Under the pieces are notes generated by a model. That model had not been told where the DNA came from, searched no databases, and saw only the letters and a list, made by a program, of their open reading frames with translations. This document shows positions 10,796-22,609 of a stretch of DNA of 64,000 nt, in pieces. This DNA is from Wolfiporia cocos (taxonomy: Eukaryota > Basidiomycota > Agaricomycetes > Polyporales > Phaeolaceae): positions 558,001 to 622,000 of the forward strand of contig JACCLO010000014.1 of the NCBI GenBank assembly GCA_029448655.1, in the 5' to 3' direction. The position numbers and the translations under genes are program-made. Each line of letters starts with the position of its first letter. The stretch's first letter is position 1.

Positions 10796-12618
10796 TCAAA
10801 CATACGAGCCATACGCTCGGGGCAAACCATCGCTTTCCCCACTGTGGCCAGAAATGATACCACAGGTCGGCTGCATGTCAGTCGGGCCATACAAATACAG
10901 CTGTAAATCCGCGATGGGGCTCTTCGCCTGCTTCCCACAGATGCTACGCAGCACCGAACGGACACTACATCCAACTCCCGAAACACGCTTTGCAGGCGAA
11001 GCAAAGTTCGGGAACATCTTGGAAACGTACTTGCTTGCATTGACCAGGTGTCCTCCGGTCCCGCTGACAAGAAGCTCAATGTGCTCCACGTCCGATGTCG
11101 ATTTGCATCGCGGGGGTATCGGCGGGCAGTACCTTCCGTCCACAGCAAGTGCAAGAGACTTTAGGCGTGAGCACCGACCTGCAACCAGCATTAGCGCACT
11201 GAGCGGCGCACCCGTGCCGTTGGTTTGGGAGAGTCCAGTGGGCATGAGACGGAGGGACTTGAGCTGCTCGAATGCTTTGGTGAATTGCGCCACGCCTTCA
11301 AAATCGACTTGAAGACGGTAAGCGTCGATATTTAGTATCTCCAGACCATCGTTGATTCGAAGCAGATAGTATAAATTATCCATGGTGACCTCGTGGTCCC
11401 TCGGGCTTGAACTAGCTTGCCCAAGAGTCAGGTCTAGCTGCTTGATGGACATGTGGAACCGCGCATGCGAGATGGCTTCTAGATGCATTTCAACAGTCTC
11501 CGCGCTGACAGGCGGTTCAATACTGTTAAACCCAAAGTGCTCTACGTTTTCGGATTGCACGCAAACAATCAGAGCAAGGGAGGCCTGACACATTCTCTGG
11601 ACAGTTAGCTTGAATGTCTTGACACCTAGGAAGGAGTGTTCGGGAAGCTCAAAGACATCAGCAACCTTTTTCGTCGCCCGGGTGTCCAAGTGGACAGCTA
11701 TGTGTTCGAGCCCGGGCGCCGCTGCAAGGAGCAATATGCTGTCCCATGAGATGGGGCACTGGGACCTGAACTCGCAAAGGTCGCGGGAGCGCATCACACC
11801 CTCTATGTGCCGGGATTGTCTTGGCGGGACGATGCCAGAATACCAATCCCCGGCAACCTCGAGGACTTTCAGGCTCTCGCATTTCTGCCGTACTTCTTCC
11901 AGAGTGTACGCTATGGAACGCAAGTTTGAAATCGTGCCAGAAAGTCTGAGCTCCTCCAGACGTGAATTCACGAAGTGCCCCGTAGGAATGAGGTGGATAT
12001 AGGGACGTGTTTCCGGCTCGAACCAGGTAAACGAGCGCAATCTGGGGAAGAGCTTGAACGGCTTGGGGAGGATCTTGATGAAGCACTTCAAAGCCTCGAG
12101 GCTCACGTCGAGGTTATGGTCCCAAGTAAACTTCTCGATGAGCTCGCAGTACGTTTGAAGACGGTGTAGGTCAGGACATTCCGACGCGCCACACCGTAGA
12201 CCCTGCAAGGACCGGGTCAGATCTACCCAGACTTATACGTGGATGTGCGAGCAACTTACGACTATTTGTTTCATAATCTTCCCTTCAGTGGTTGACACGA
12301 GCTCTTCGCACCATATATCCCCCGGCAACAGCCTCATAAGCGGCACGATGGAGTCCATCTGTTTCCATAAAACGGCCACAGCAGGCTCCATGAGTGCCTT
12401 GCACGTTCGTGCAAGGCTAGCCACGGACCCCTTACCAGGCCCCTCACCGTACAGCTTTCCGACAATCAGCTCGGAGATTTCCCTGACGTAGAGCGCATCT
12501 GTGGGAGAGCACGACCACGTCTGTGTGTGAGACAAAATTAGTTCACCAATGTGTGGCACAACGCATACTGCATGCTCACAGGGCGAGGAGATCGTCTGGA
12601 AGCAAGTGACAGACCCAT
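10796..12618 (-). CDS. F-box-like protein with leucine-rich-type C-terminal region, about 568 aa
   Basis: Probable substrate adaptor of an SCF ubiquitin ligase; this is inferred from the fold only. Exons 12618-12580, 12520-12260 and 12202-10796, all phase 0. Exon 2 carries the F-box-like segment VREISELIVGKL followed by SLARTCKALMEPAVAVLWKQ, the arrangement typical of basidiomycete F-box proteins. Exon 3 has repeated short L-x-x-L segments (LRSFTWFE, LEELRLSGTI, LKVLEVAGDW, IKQLDLTLGQ, LEILNIDAYR, LKSLRLMPTG, LKSLALAVDG) consistent with degenerate leucine-rich repeats. Start: the ATG at 12618 has a good context (ACCATGG) and its short exon joins the F-box exon in frame; a longer unspliced frame opening at 12694 is the alternative. 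The final exon may have a missed intron near its end, where the similarity to an LRR pattern stops. Confidence 0.75.
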
Positions 12619-13641
12619 GGTAAAGGATGGCGGATGAGGTACTGAGTGCTCGCCATTTATACCGTCGCACTCGACTTGCCACGGGGCAGGCCACAAGCTA
12701 TCCGTTCAGAAGAACATCAGAACACTCAGCCAGCGATCGCCATGAGGCGGATAGTCGCGACCAGTAACTGAGTTCTTCCCCGTTGTGACTTCGCTAAGAT
12801 CGAGGGCCATTCTGCTCAGCTACCGAATACCAAGCGTTGGTGCGCGTAGATGACAGGCATGTACGCGAGGGTGACGACGGTAGGGCCAACCGGCCTTGCG
12901 AAGGTAACTAGATGGTAGTGAAGAAGCTTGGACCACGACAATTCTCGTACATTGGCCCCAGCATTGCCCGTATGCTCGCCAGTTGCCGATGTCGCGGCTG
13001 TTGGAAAAATCAGCACAGTTGCCTCCATTGTTGTTCTAGCCATTTTCCCATGACACGGGTGGCGATATCAGTCCTATCGGCCATCAGTACATGAGGCGTC
13101 ATGCGCGAAGTTCTGGTGGCCGTGGCAAACCTTGGGCCACTGCGTTAGCATCACGAATGGGGAAGGGCAAGGGAATTTGACTACCACTAGACGTAATCGA
13201 GCGGTTATAATTAAGAGGAGATTAGCAGGACAGTTGCAAGCGTGGCCTCAGAGCTCTTCAGAGACGCTACAGTGGTCGTGATGCATGCGCGCTTGATGGC
13301 GCACACAATCACCCGTAACGTGGCTACATCATATCAGATAACAGAAGCTACCAGTTGCGAAGTTCGGGCCAATGTTCACGCCTTAGGAGACTCAAATGCA
13401 GGGCGGTCAACTCTGAGGCAACAAGTCGAACGTTCATAACATACGGGCAGCGGCTAATCCTACATCAAACGGAAGCTTCACAGAGATGAGATCAGAGCTG
13501 AGACCAGGTAACATGGCGTTTATGCTGGAGCTGGCGCGTGCGCTACCCGTATGAATAAGTACAATATTTGCCACTCAGGTGATGACAGACAACTCACAGA
13601 TGCGGGCAACAGCGCTCAGGGACGAAGAGCAGGATTAACCT
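12619..13641. other. Intergenic stretch, no supported gene
   Basis: About 1.0 kb between the F-box gene start and the ISD11 stop. A TATAAAT at about 12655-12661 (minus strand) lies roughly 40 nt upstream of the F-box gene ATG and could be its TATA box. Short open frames at 12816-13043 (-) and 13242-13439 (+) have no recognisable similarity. Confidence 0.4.
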
Positions 13642-14004
13642 CTAGTTGTCGCTCCGCTCTCGCTGCGCGTTCTGCTTTTCTACGACAAGCCGCCAACCAC
13701 CGTATAGTTGGTTTACAACGGCACTGCGCTTCAGTACTGCAAGCTCCTCTGTTCTCTCATTGTAGAATGCAGTTAGCTTCGCGGGATCCGTCTCCTTCTG
13801 TAATGTGAGTGGATATTGGACATGAGTCATATTTGAGACAAGAAACACAACGACAACTCGAAAGCGCACCTCCATCTCCCGGAAGGTATTCCGTGTCCGC
13901 CGCTCAAAGTATTGGCGGAAGTTGTAAGAGCTGAACGCACGCGACGTGTTGAGCGTGGTGTTGTACAGCTCGAGCAACGCTTGCTTGGTTGGTGCGGCAG
14001 CCAT
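13642..14004 (-). CDS. ISD11: LYR-motif protein ISD11 (LYRM4), 96 aa
   Basis: ISD11 binds and stabilises the cysteine desulfurase NFS1 in the mitochondrial matrix and is needed for Fe-S cluster synthesis. Exons 14004-13870 and 13797-13642. The LYR-type start is ALLELYNTTL, followed by the family block SSYNFRQYF-RRTRNTFREME. The second exon reads KETDPAKLTAFYNERTEELAVLKRSAVVNQLYGG, also standard for the family. Length matches yeast Isd11 (94 aa). The 72-nt intron (13869-13798) is a multiple of three and lacks stops, so an unspliced reading looks like one 120-codon ORF; the inserted 24 residues are hydrophobic and foreign to the family, which supports splicing. The initiator is in good context (gccATGG). 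Confidence 0.93.
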   Translation of the reverse strand: MAAAPTKQALLELYNTTLNTSRAFSSYNFRQYFERRTRNTFREMEVRFRVVVVFLVSNMTHVQYPLTLQKETDPAKLTAFYNERTEELAVLKRSAVVNQLYGGWRLVVEKQNAQRERSDN

Positions 14005-15337
14005 GGTTCGTCAACAGCGTTGGCAAGCGGAAGTAGGACAGATCTAGAGAGGGGAGAGTAAGCACGCCGGCAAGTGGCGGCGTGCCGGCTTATGAGATTC
14101 CGTGACAAGTCACAAGGTGTGACATAGTTCTTTACCACAGACCAATGCGGAGCGGCTGGTTTGTTCAACTGCTGCCTGCATCACAACTCGTGTCGTATCT
14201 GTATCAATGTTGAGCATCTTACTGGATGGCTTTTCCTCGAACTCGATACGTTCCCAGCTGGCGGTTGAACCCCAGTGAAAGTACCTCGTTATCAGAAGAT
14301 AACGGGTACGATCTGATACTGTGACGTGACATGACTGCGGACGTGTTTTTCCTTGATCTCCAGAGCCCTCTCTTCATTCCCCTTTGCATTGTCTCTGGAA
14401 GCTGCCACTTTCTTGCACAACCTATTACTCCGGGACAGTTGCTCAAAGTCCACAGGTATCCCCTAGATGTTCGGTGCGGAATCTAAGCCTATTGACAAGC
14501 CAACCATAGTTGAGTGACTAACCAGGGATTTCAGGCTCGAGCCGCAACAGCAGCAGGACCTGCATGCAGTTGTTCAGGTATGTTCCCCAAGCGTTACTGA
14601 GCTACTTGCTTAGCTAGGATTAGTTGACAGGGGTCTATGTCAACTTCATCTCGCAGCACGTTTGTATCTTTATGGCCGTTATATCCGGTGATGTCCTTCT
14701 AGGATCATGTAGACTCATGGTTCGTAACAAAGATGAGGCAAATCTTGCTGGCAATGGTTGGGAAAGTGAGTAGTGTCTTTACATGTTGATCGCAGCTGTG
14801 ACAGTATTCTACCCAGATACATAGAAGAATGCATACGTTTGACTGTGAGTGGTTTGGGAAGCCGACTGAGGCCATTAACTCCCGTGAGCAGCGATGTGCA
14901 TGTCGACGGTCTCCACTCCTGGCATGCAGGGTGAGTTAGCAGATCTACCGTAATACATCTCATGTAAATCGCATCTCCTCCCGTCCCACAATGTGCACAT
15001 TTGTACGGCAGCAGCAAATATATCTAATTGTGCTGATGTAATATGAAAATGATGTGAACTATATTTGAGCTGGCCGTGGGACCAGGGCTGAGTGTTGTGC
15101 AGACCCCAGGCCATCCATGAGCAGATAGCCTCGGGGCATGTACCATAGCTGTGGTACAGGGGCCATTTCTGGCTCATATGGCCTGGGGCTGGCCCATCAT
15201 TTTAACTGTTTGGGCCAGTTTCTACCAGGTGTGGGTGGGCTTGCTACAACTCCGCCCATGGTCCAAAAAGTGACCTGCCCGTGTACTGTATGATACCAAT
15301 AGCTATCAGAGTAGAATTTGATATGTAACATTTATAC
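14005..15337. other. Intergenic stretch up to the retrotransposon nest
   Basis: 1.3 kb with no supported gene. The start contains the ISD11 promoter (leftward). Small open frames at 14219-14446 and 14715-15177 (-) show no family features. No LTR end, TIR or tRNA-like structure was found here. Confidence 0.4.
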
Positions 15338-15868
15338 TGTTACGGATTGAATATCCGTTCAACGCAAAATAACTAAGTCGAGTTACTCAGCGTATCAAGT
15401 AGCGCACTACTCGTTGGGCTCCTTGGAGTCAGAGCGTCGATATACGAGCTGCAGGCTTAATTGCTCAAGCCTTTGAGAACAAGTATAAGATCCTTGTAAT
15501 TCAACAAGGTCGAGCTGAGGAACTCGACCGGTATTTACATCAGGTTATATACTACGATCTGTTAATCGGGGTCATAGTGTCCTTGGTACTGCTACTATTA
15601 AGTCCGTTGTGCTAACGATATGAGAAGGGTTGCGGTTGAGCACAACAAGGGATGAAACGTAGAACTACTGTGGTTAGACACAGAATATCAGCTAGAACGC
15701 GATGCGAACACGGAGAGTGGGCATAGGGTTGTTATACACGAAACAGGGCCTACGGTTGAACGGAGGCCCCTAGAAATAGGGTGCTGGGTACAGGGGTTGA
15801 ACGCTAAGTCCTCATGCACAGTGAGGCGACAAAGAGAATATTCGAGTGTACCTGGTAAAATCGTAACA
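15338..15868 (-). repeat. 3' LTR (LTR-A) of element 1
   Basis: 531 bp, begins TGTTACGG and ends CGTAACA on the plus strand. The polypurine tract of the minus-strand element abuts it at 15869-15882. It aligns over its full length with the copies at 34869-35410 and (inverted) 22804-23345, apart from an 11-nt deletion near 15620. Confidence 0.9.
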
Positions 15869-15923
15869 TCACCCCCCCCTCAAACCCTCATCGCCCTCGA
15901 TGAAATCCAAGCATCACGGCCAC

Positions 15924-17042
15924 TCAGAGGGCCTCCAGGTCAGGGTCGTTGTACCCTGCATCTGAATCGGGGAGCGGAGGCGTCGGAGGGGGGATCCATA
16001 CCTGATAGAGGGCGCATTCGCCGACGTGATGTCCTGGCTGTGTGACTCTGCAGGTGGGGCATCTGTAATCGGGGCAGTCGAGGACCCAATGCCAGGGGCT
16101 ACCGCATCGACGGCAGGGCTCTTTGGCAGATGGTCGAGGTGGTGAGCGGGCTGAGGGGACGGTGCGAAGATATTCTCCTGACTCGTACCACTGGTGGTGA
16201 TGGTGGGCCCAGAGCCGTTGCCTGAGCCAGGTAGGCAGCTGGTAAAGGGGTTCATCCCATCCGTCCCTCCCTCGCTCCCACTCCTCCTGGGTGATGACCT
16301 CAACTGATGGAGATCGGTTACCAGCTCCGTCGCTAGCAGGTGCAGAGGTTGGCGAGGGGGGAGCCCTATCATTGCTTGACCCCTCTCAAACTGGGCGTCG
16401 TTCACCGTCTTGTGGATGCAGAGGAGGGCGCGCTGATTCTCGAGGTCGAGGTCCTGCGGGGGCAGTCGGTACGGCAGCGTCGCGAGGTACCACATGACTG
16501 TATTCCATAAAATCGAATGGTTCTGCGATTCGATCCAACTCGCCGTCGTCGAGTAGCCAGGGGGGCATGGCTGGGACAGGGCTTTGTGTTCGTGGGAGGT
16601 GGGGCGGGCCCACTTCGACTTCTGCGAATGCTCGCCGGATTCGTGACGGTGTCGACGCCCCGAGGTGGTCGATCCACTGCATGATGCACTGCCCAAGCCT
16701 CTGTTGTTGGAGGAGGGTGGTACGTTCGAGTTGGACAATTCATTCTGTAACGTCCTGATACTGGTCGAAGATGTCTGTGAGTTCCTGTACAAGTTCAAAT
16801 CGATCGGTCCAGGGGGTCGCCTGCCCCCCTGGGGGAATGTCGGACCTGTGCCAGATAAGTGCGTGTCTGGTGCGGATGTGGGCATCCTCCGAGCAGCTGT
16901 AAGACCTGCCTGTCTGGTACCCCATGCGGATTGCAAGAGACCGCCGCATCGTCGGGGTGGTGGGTCGCTCGGACTGGCTGGGTGTAGGGAGTGGTGTCGA
17001 CATGCTGTTTCTTCGACCTGCCGGACTCTGGTCTTCGTCCAC
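15924..17042 (-). pseudogene. Element 1 third coding region (post-chromodomain, tandem zinc knuckles)
   Basis: Lies 3' of the Pol chromodomain. The main frame opens at 17042 (or the inner ATG at 17003) and runs to a TGA at 15924-15926, interrupted by TGA near 16738 and 16386. N-terminal block HIRTRHALIWHR...WTDRFELVQELT is conserved with element 2. C-terminal block has two knuckles, CX2CX4HX4C then CX2CX6HX4C (CRRCGSPWHWVLDC, then CPTCRVTQPGHHVGEC), ending DLEAL. Between about 16518 and 16275 the similarity to element 2 switches to the +1 frame (ILWNTVMWYLATLPYRL...), exactly where the main frame has a stop. Not an envelope: no membrane segment. Function unknown; a nucleic-acid-binding accessory protein is a guess. 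Confidence 0.6.
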
Positions 17043-20000
17043 TTGCTTTTAAATTCCCTGAGGATGTCCGGGGAGTTCTTCAAACTGGCTTCGCTTTCCC
17101 ATGAGTCTTCCGCCGATGGGTAGCCTTTCCAATGAACGAGATATTGCTTCTTCCCTCGGTATTGTCGTTGGTTCAGGATGGCTTCGACTTCATACTCTGC
17201 TTCTCCATCGACTAATTCCAGAGGCGGCTTCATATGATTAGGTCCGTGCACCCCAGTCTCATTGAACAGCTTCAGTAGGGCCACATGGAAGACCGGGTGT
17301 ACTTTCCACCGAGGCGGTAGGGCTAGCCAATAAGTTACGTTCCCAAGCTTTTCGGGGATGGTGAATGGTCCCTCTCTCTTGGGGGCGAGCTTCCGAGATT
17401 TGTATGGGAGGCGGAGGTTCTTAGCATCGAGCCAGACCTTATCCCCTTTGTTGAACTTAGGGAGGTCTCATAGGGTCCTTCCTGCCATCTGCTTCTGCAT
17501 TAATTCATGAGCGGCAATTGCCTTTTCCCTTGCTTCTTGTGCGGCTTTTAGTCGGTTGGCTGCCGCTGGTACCTGGGTGGTTTTGACTTCGTCGGATAAT
17601 CCTCTCGGGATATACCCCATGATTACTTCTGTAGGGGCAGGCCGCCCCTCGGTTCTTCATGTGTTGTGAGCGAATTCTACGTCTGCCAGTCACGTTGCCC
17701 AAAGTCTTGGATCGTTCATACAGTATATGCGAAGGTAGACTTCGATTTGTTGGTTCATTCTTTCCGTCTGTCCATCTGTCTGTGGGTGAAAGGCCGTGCT
17801 GAGGGCGGATTCGATTCCAAGGAGTTTACAGAGTCCTTGGAAGAGCTTAGACGCGAATTGTGGTCCTCAGTCGGATATGATTTTTTGGGGGAGTCCATAC
17901 TTCGAATAGATTTGCCGGTGGAATATGTCAGCCGCCCCTTCGCTAGTGATGGTCTTGCTGCATGGGGTCAATGATATCGCTTTGGATGACCCATGATTGA
18001 CGATGACCATAATTGAGTCATACTCCCCTACTGGGGGAAGGTCCGTGATGAAGTCCACGGAGCATTGCTAAAAGGGGAGGGCATCCTTTTTTGTCGGAAT
18101 TGGTTGTAGTGGTGGCTTCGTCGGGTTTCTGTCGGGTTTCATTTGCTGACATATGGTGCATCCTTTGACGTATTCTGCCACCGTTTTTCGGAGGTCAGGC
18201 CACCAGAAGTGTTCCTGTACTTTCAGCGCCGTCCCCCAGATTCCGGGGTGACCTGCCGCGATTGGATCATGATATCTAGAGACCACATCCCTTCTCAGGG
18301 CAGGGTTCCTGGGAACGTACATTCGTCCCTTGTACAAGAGGATTCCTTCGCTGTACTGCCAGTCTTCCATTACTGTCCTTAAAGGGGCAGTCTCTCCTTG
18401 TTTCAGGGTGTGGAGAGCCTGTTCCGCGATCGGGTCGAAGGGCTTCGCGATCTTGATCCGATCGATGATCGGTACCTCGATGGCATGGACAAACAGTTCG
18501 TCAGGTAGCATGAGGATGTATTTGTTGTCGTGTTCTGAGCTGCCTAGGTTTAAGAGACGCGAGAGGGTGTCTGCCATTATTAGTTTCTTTCCAGGTACGT
18601 GCTGTAATCGGATTGACACAGAATGTGTCATACGTACATGTTTATGCCCTAACCCCTTCTACTAACGTTGAAGGTGTTGATGACGAGGTAACGTCGCATG
18701 GGCTGACTAGGTAGACTCCAAGATAGAGAGTCTAGGGCATGGTGACGGCGTAGTCACCAGAGGCAGTCCCAGTCTAGCACGCAGTATGATGATGAAGATA
18801 CACATCCATTGTCGAGATTGATCAGTCTGAGGTTGTAAGACCTCAGACGTCTACTTTATATACATACAGACCGGCCGCTACCTAATGAAGGGCCTGCCCT
18901 AATGGCATGGTCTGTGCGCTCCGTAGAGGTCACGCGTATATAGTTATGTAAGTAGGGGGTCACGTGACCATATGTCCTGATGGACAGGTTGTGTTATACC
19001 ACTACACTACGCTGCACTGGTCATGTGACTACTAGATCGTGAAGTCCTAGGTTCGAGCCTAGGAGGGGGTAATACATTAAAACATGCCACAGAAATCTGT
19101 GACACAGATGTCAAACTGGGACAGCAAGAGGTGCCATCTTGCCTGTCACCGATTCAATCTCTGGGCGCTTCACCAATAAGTAAGGTTCTGGTGATCGCTT
19201 CTGATCAGAGTCGAATGTGGTGCTCCTTCCAGAAGGTGACGCCATTCTTCGAGGGCACGGACTATTCCGAGAAGTTCCCGATCGTAGATTTCATAGTTTC
19301 GTTCAGCTGTGGTTAGGGATTGGGAGAGGTAGCCCACTGGCCGTTCATTCCCTTCGTCATCCTTCTGTTTGAGTACCACACCAAGGGCGTACTGAGATGC
19401 ATCTGTTTCGAGGATAAATGGTTTTGTTTTATCGGGGAGTGACAAGGCCGGGGCTTTTACGAATTGGTGCTTCAGGAATTCGAAGGCCTTTTCCTCTCGA
19501 TCAGTCCACTTGAAACCGCTCCCGGTTGTGGTCTTTGTGAGGTCAATGAGTGGTCGGGCATGTGTGGAGTAATGATCGATGAATTTTCAGTAGAAGTTTG
19601 CGAAGCCTAGGAAGGAGCGGACCCCCTTAACGTTCCGTGGGGCGGGCCACTTCCGAATTCCTTGGAGCTTGGCTGGGTCCATCTGGACGTGTCCTGGGGT
19701 GATTACCAGTCCTAGGAATTCCACCTTGTCAACTCCGAAAGCGCATTTCTCTGGTTTTACAAACAACTTGTTGTCGGCGAGTTTTTGCAGAATTCGTCGT
19801 TCTCGTTCTTGGTGTGTGTTCCGATCTGGGGAAAAGATGAGGATATCGTCCATGTACACCACCACCCATCCCTCTGCTATTTCTTCTTTGAGAATTTCGT
19901 TCATCATGGATTGGAATGTAGCGGGTGAATTGCACATTCCGAAGAACATCACTGTGGGCTCGTAGAGGCCTGCATTCGTTTTGAACGCACCCTTCCATTG

Positions 20001-21539
20001 GTCGCCTTCTTTGATCCGCACATTGTTATATCCTGCTCGCAGGTCCATCTTAGTGAAAATCTTCGCCCCTTTTAGCTTTTCGATAAGTTCGGATATTAGG
20101 GGTAAGGGATATGCATTCTTGACTGTTCCCTTGTTCAGATACCTGTAGTCTTGGCAGGGCCTCAGGCCTCCATCCTTTTTTGGGACAAAGAAAGCGGGGG
20201 AGGCCATCAGAGACTTTGATGGTCAGATGAAACCTTTTGCGAGATTTTCTTCTAAGAATTCGTCCATGGCTTTCTGTTCCCTGGGGGACAGCGCGTAAAC
20301 CTTGCAGCCCCGGGGTATGAAATCGGGTTTCAGCTCGATGGCATGGTCCCAGTGTCTCGACGGTGGGAAGGAGGCAGCTGCCGATTTACTGAAAACTTTC
20401 GCAAAGTCTTTCAGGTGCTCAGGGAGGATCGTTTCATCAGTGCTTTTTCCTGCCGTTCCCGCAAACTCTTGAGACTTGGTCATGGCCTTTCGAATGAAGG
20501 AGAGCTGTGCGATCCTCTTCCTGAATCTGTGTTTGGTCTCCGTTCGCGAGGCAGTCAGCTTCCTTTCCATTTTGATAAACCTTCGCAGGAGTTGGTGTTC
20601 TTCTTCGGAAGGTAGCCCCTTTGAGGGATCTCCCATATTAGGGTCGGGATCCTTTGGCGTTCCTTCCTCATTGGTGGAGCCGAAACCCTTCTCTCCTCAT
20701 TCGGTCTCGTCGAGCCCCTCGACCTGGATTATTTCAGGGGGTATGGCTTGCTCGAATATAATCTGCGCAATCCACATTCCGGGAATGATGCGGTGAGCGG
20801 TTGTCGATTGGTTGAATAGTATGACTTGGACTTCTCCTCTGTAGTCGGGGTCGATGATGCCCCCTCCCACTGTCAGGCCATGCCTGAGAGTGAGGCCTGA
20901 TCGTGAGGCGATCCTTCCATAGGATCCCTTCGGGATTTTCATATGTACTCCGGTGGGGATTGCCTTCCATTTTCCTGGGGCTATCTCTTCTGGTTTAGAG
21001 GTGTAGAGGTCATAGCCGATGGCTCCATTGGTTCCGCGGGTTGGTAGTCTTCCTTTGGGTGTTATGGTCATTTCGACTGTATCGAGGCGAATAGTGACGT
21101 CCGTGCTTCGGGTTTTTTCTGAGGTTTTGCTAGGAGTGACGTCGACTTTTCCCTTGGTCCAATCGATTTTGGGTCCCTCCTTCTTTAGCCAATTATACCC
21201 GAGGATCATGTCTTCCTTTCCGATGTTTCCAACGAGGAAGCGGACCTTGCGTCTTTTTCCTCCGTATCTGATAGCGAGGATTACTTCCCGATCTATCTGT
21301 CCATCCTTATTGGCGGTTCCATCAACATTGCGAATGGTGATGGGGTTCTTGATCGGTTGAGTCAGGATTCTGTGTCGAATGACGAGTTTTGGGTGGATGA
21401 GGGAGGACATAGCTCCCGAGTCGATGAGGGCGTTTACTGTCACGGGTTTCTGCAGCTCCAGGGTTATAGGGATGAATAGCGATCTGTCGCGTTCATACGA
21501 TGTAATTACATGGGCTGCGCTTTCAGGAGGTAAGACCAT
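17043..21539 (-). pseudogene. Element 1 pol: protease-dUTPase-RT-RNase H-integrase-chromodomain (broken)
   Basis: Read right to left. Protease: NALIDSGAMSSLIH (catalytic DSG). dUTPase: GYDLYTS, GRIASRSG, GIIDPDYRG, then GEKGFGST after a TGA at about 20696. [20 protein letters not shown] and [10 protein letters not shown]. RNase H: TDASQYALGVVLKQ. Integrase: GHPGIWGT, CTICQQMK zinc-binding part, SVDFITDLP; the rest is decayed. Chromodomain: EYEVEAILNQRQYRGKKQYLVHW near 17200. In-frame stops occur near 20696, 20222, 19586, 19169, 17470; most look like CGA or TGG changed to TGA. A solo LTR (18614-19104) splits the RNase H/integrase linker. The enzyme cannot be made as one protein from this copy. 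Confidence 0.88.
18614..19104. repeat. Solo LTR inserted in element 1 pol
   Basis: 491 bp starting TGACACAG and ending TCTGTGACA. Flanked by CGGAT (18609-18613) and CAGAT (19105-19109), a 5-bp target duplication with one transition. Removing it rejoins the RNase H reading QFDI to RLQHVPGKK. Ends resemble the TGACAC/GTGACA ends of TRIM-C, TRIM-D and LTR-F. It contains a near-perfect hairpin around 19050-19067 (CCTAGG, loop, CCTAGG). Confidence 0.8.
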
Positions 21540-21550
21540 GTGCTTCCTCC

Positions 21551-22609
21551 CTACTCGAAATCCTGCTCGTCGAGAATTTGGGCGAGGTATGAGGGATTCT
21601 TAACTTTGAGAACCCTGATCGCATTGACTGCTTCTTCTATGGTGGTTGCTCCATCGCTGTCTCCGTCATCCGTGTCTTCTTCAATTTCTTCAATATGAGC
21701 TGTGGTGGTGTCTTCCTCGGCTTTCCGGGCTTTTCCCCTGGAGGTGGGCTTCTTCTTTCGTTTGGGGCAGTTGCTGGAGAGGTGACCTTTCTCTTTGCAG
21801 TTGAAGCAGCATCCTTCAGTCTGGAGCCTGCGACGCTCTTCTGTGGACATCTGATCGATATCCATTGCGTTTGGATCTTTAGTCGGTGCTGCCGTAGCTG
21901 AGGCACTCGGGGCCTTGGCACGCCACTGCGGTTTCTTCTTATCATTTCCTCGTCCCTTGATAAAGGTGTTATAATTGTTTTCGTTGATGGATGCTTGTTT
22001 CATCCATTCGGTGAGAGTGACGACGGGGGGAACTATATTTATGATGTGGGTTACAAGTGCTGGTTGAATGGCTCTCTTGTACGCTGTGACAAAGAGAGGA
22101 TCGCAGTGCACGCGGTCTAACCCTGTCTTCCCTACGAGATTGTCGAATTCGATATTGAAATCGTCGATGCTCTTCTTGTCTTGTTTGAGATCGAAGAGAT
22201 TGTCATTGGTTTTTTGTTTCTCTTCGATTGGTTCGAAGGCTGCATCGAATTTGGCGCTGAACTGGGCCAGCGGGGGCAGCACAAATGCCCGGGTGATCAG
22301 GTCGGTGTATTTGGCATAGTAGTTTTCCTTCCATTGGTTCACCCAGTCGGTTCCTTTGATGTACAACATGATGAAGAGGATCTTCTGGTCATCGGACTGA
22401 TAGTCTGCTGCGAACATGGTGAATCAGGTGTTGCAGTCATTCTTGAAGCTCTGTAGCTTCTTTCGTTCTCCTTTGAATGGTTTGGGGGTGGCGAGCTTTA
22501 TGCGATTTCCTCTGGCTGGCTGAGGGGCCTGAGTGCCCCATCCTAGTGGGGCTCCTCCTCCTGGTGGGCCTCCTCCTCCTGGTGGGCCTCCCCCTCCTGG
22601 CGGTCCTGC
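21551..22609 (-). pseudogene. Element 1 gag, C-terminal part (downstream of element 2 insertion)
   Basis: Continues the Gly/Pro-rich segment cut by element 2, then reads KPFKGERKKLQSFKNDCN, a TGA near 22418 where element 2 has Trp, and FTMFAADYQSDDQKILFIML (capsid-like). The zinc knuckle CFNCKEKGHLSSNC (CX2CX4HX4C) is intact. Ends DEQDFE with a stop at 21551; pol opens 12 nt downstream in another frame. Confidence 0.85.

Noticed and set aside
12816..13043. 75-codon minus-strand ORF between the F-box gene and ISD11
   Set aside because: No recognisable domain and no splice partners; not distinguishable from chance.
19020..19075. tRNA-like GGTTCGAGCC in the solo LTR at 18614
   Set aside because: It forms a simple CCTAGG hairpin with a 6-nt loop, not a tRNA T-arm, and no A box is placed correctly.
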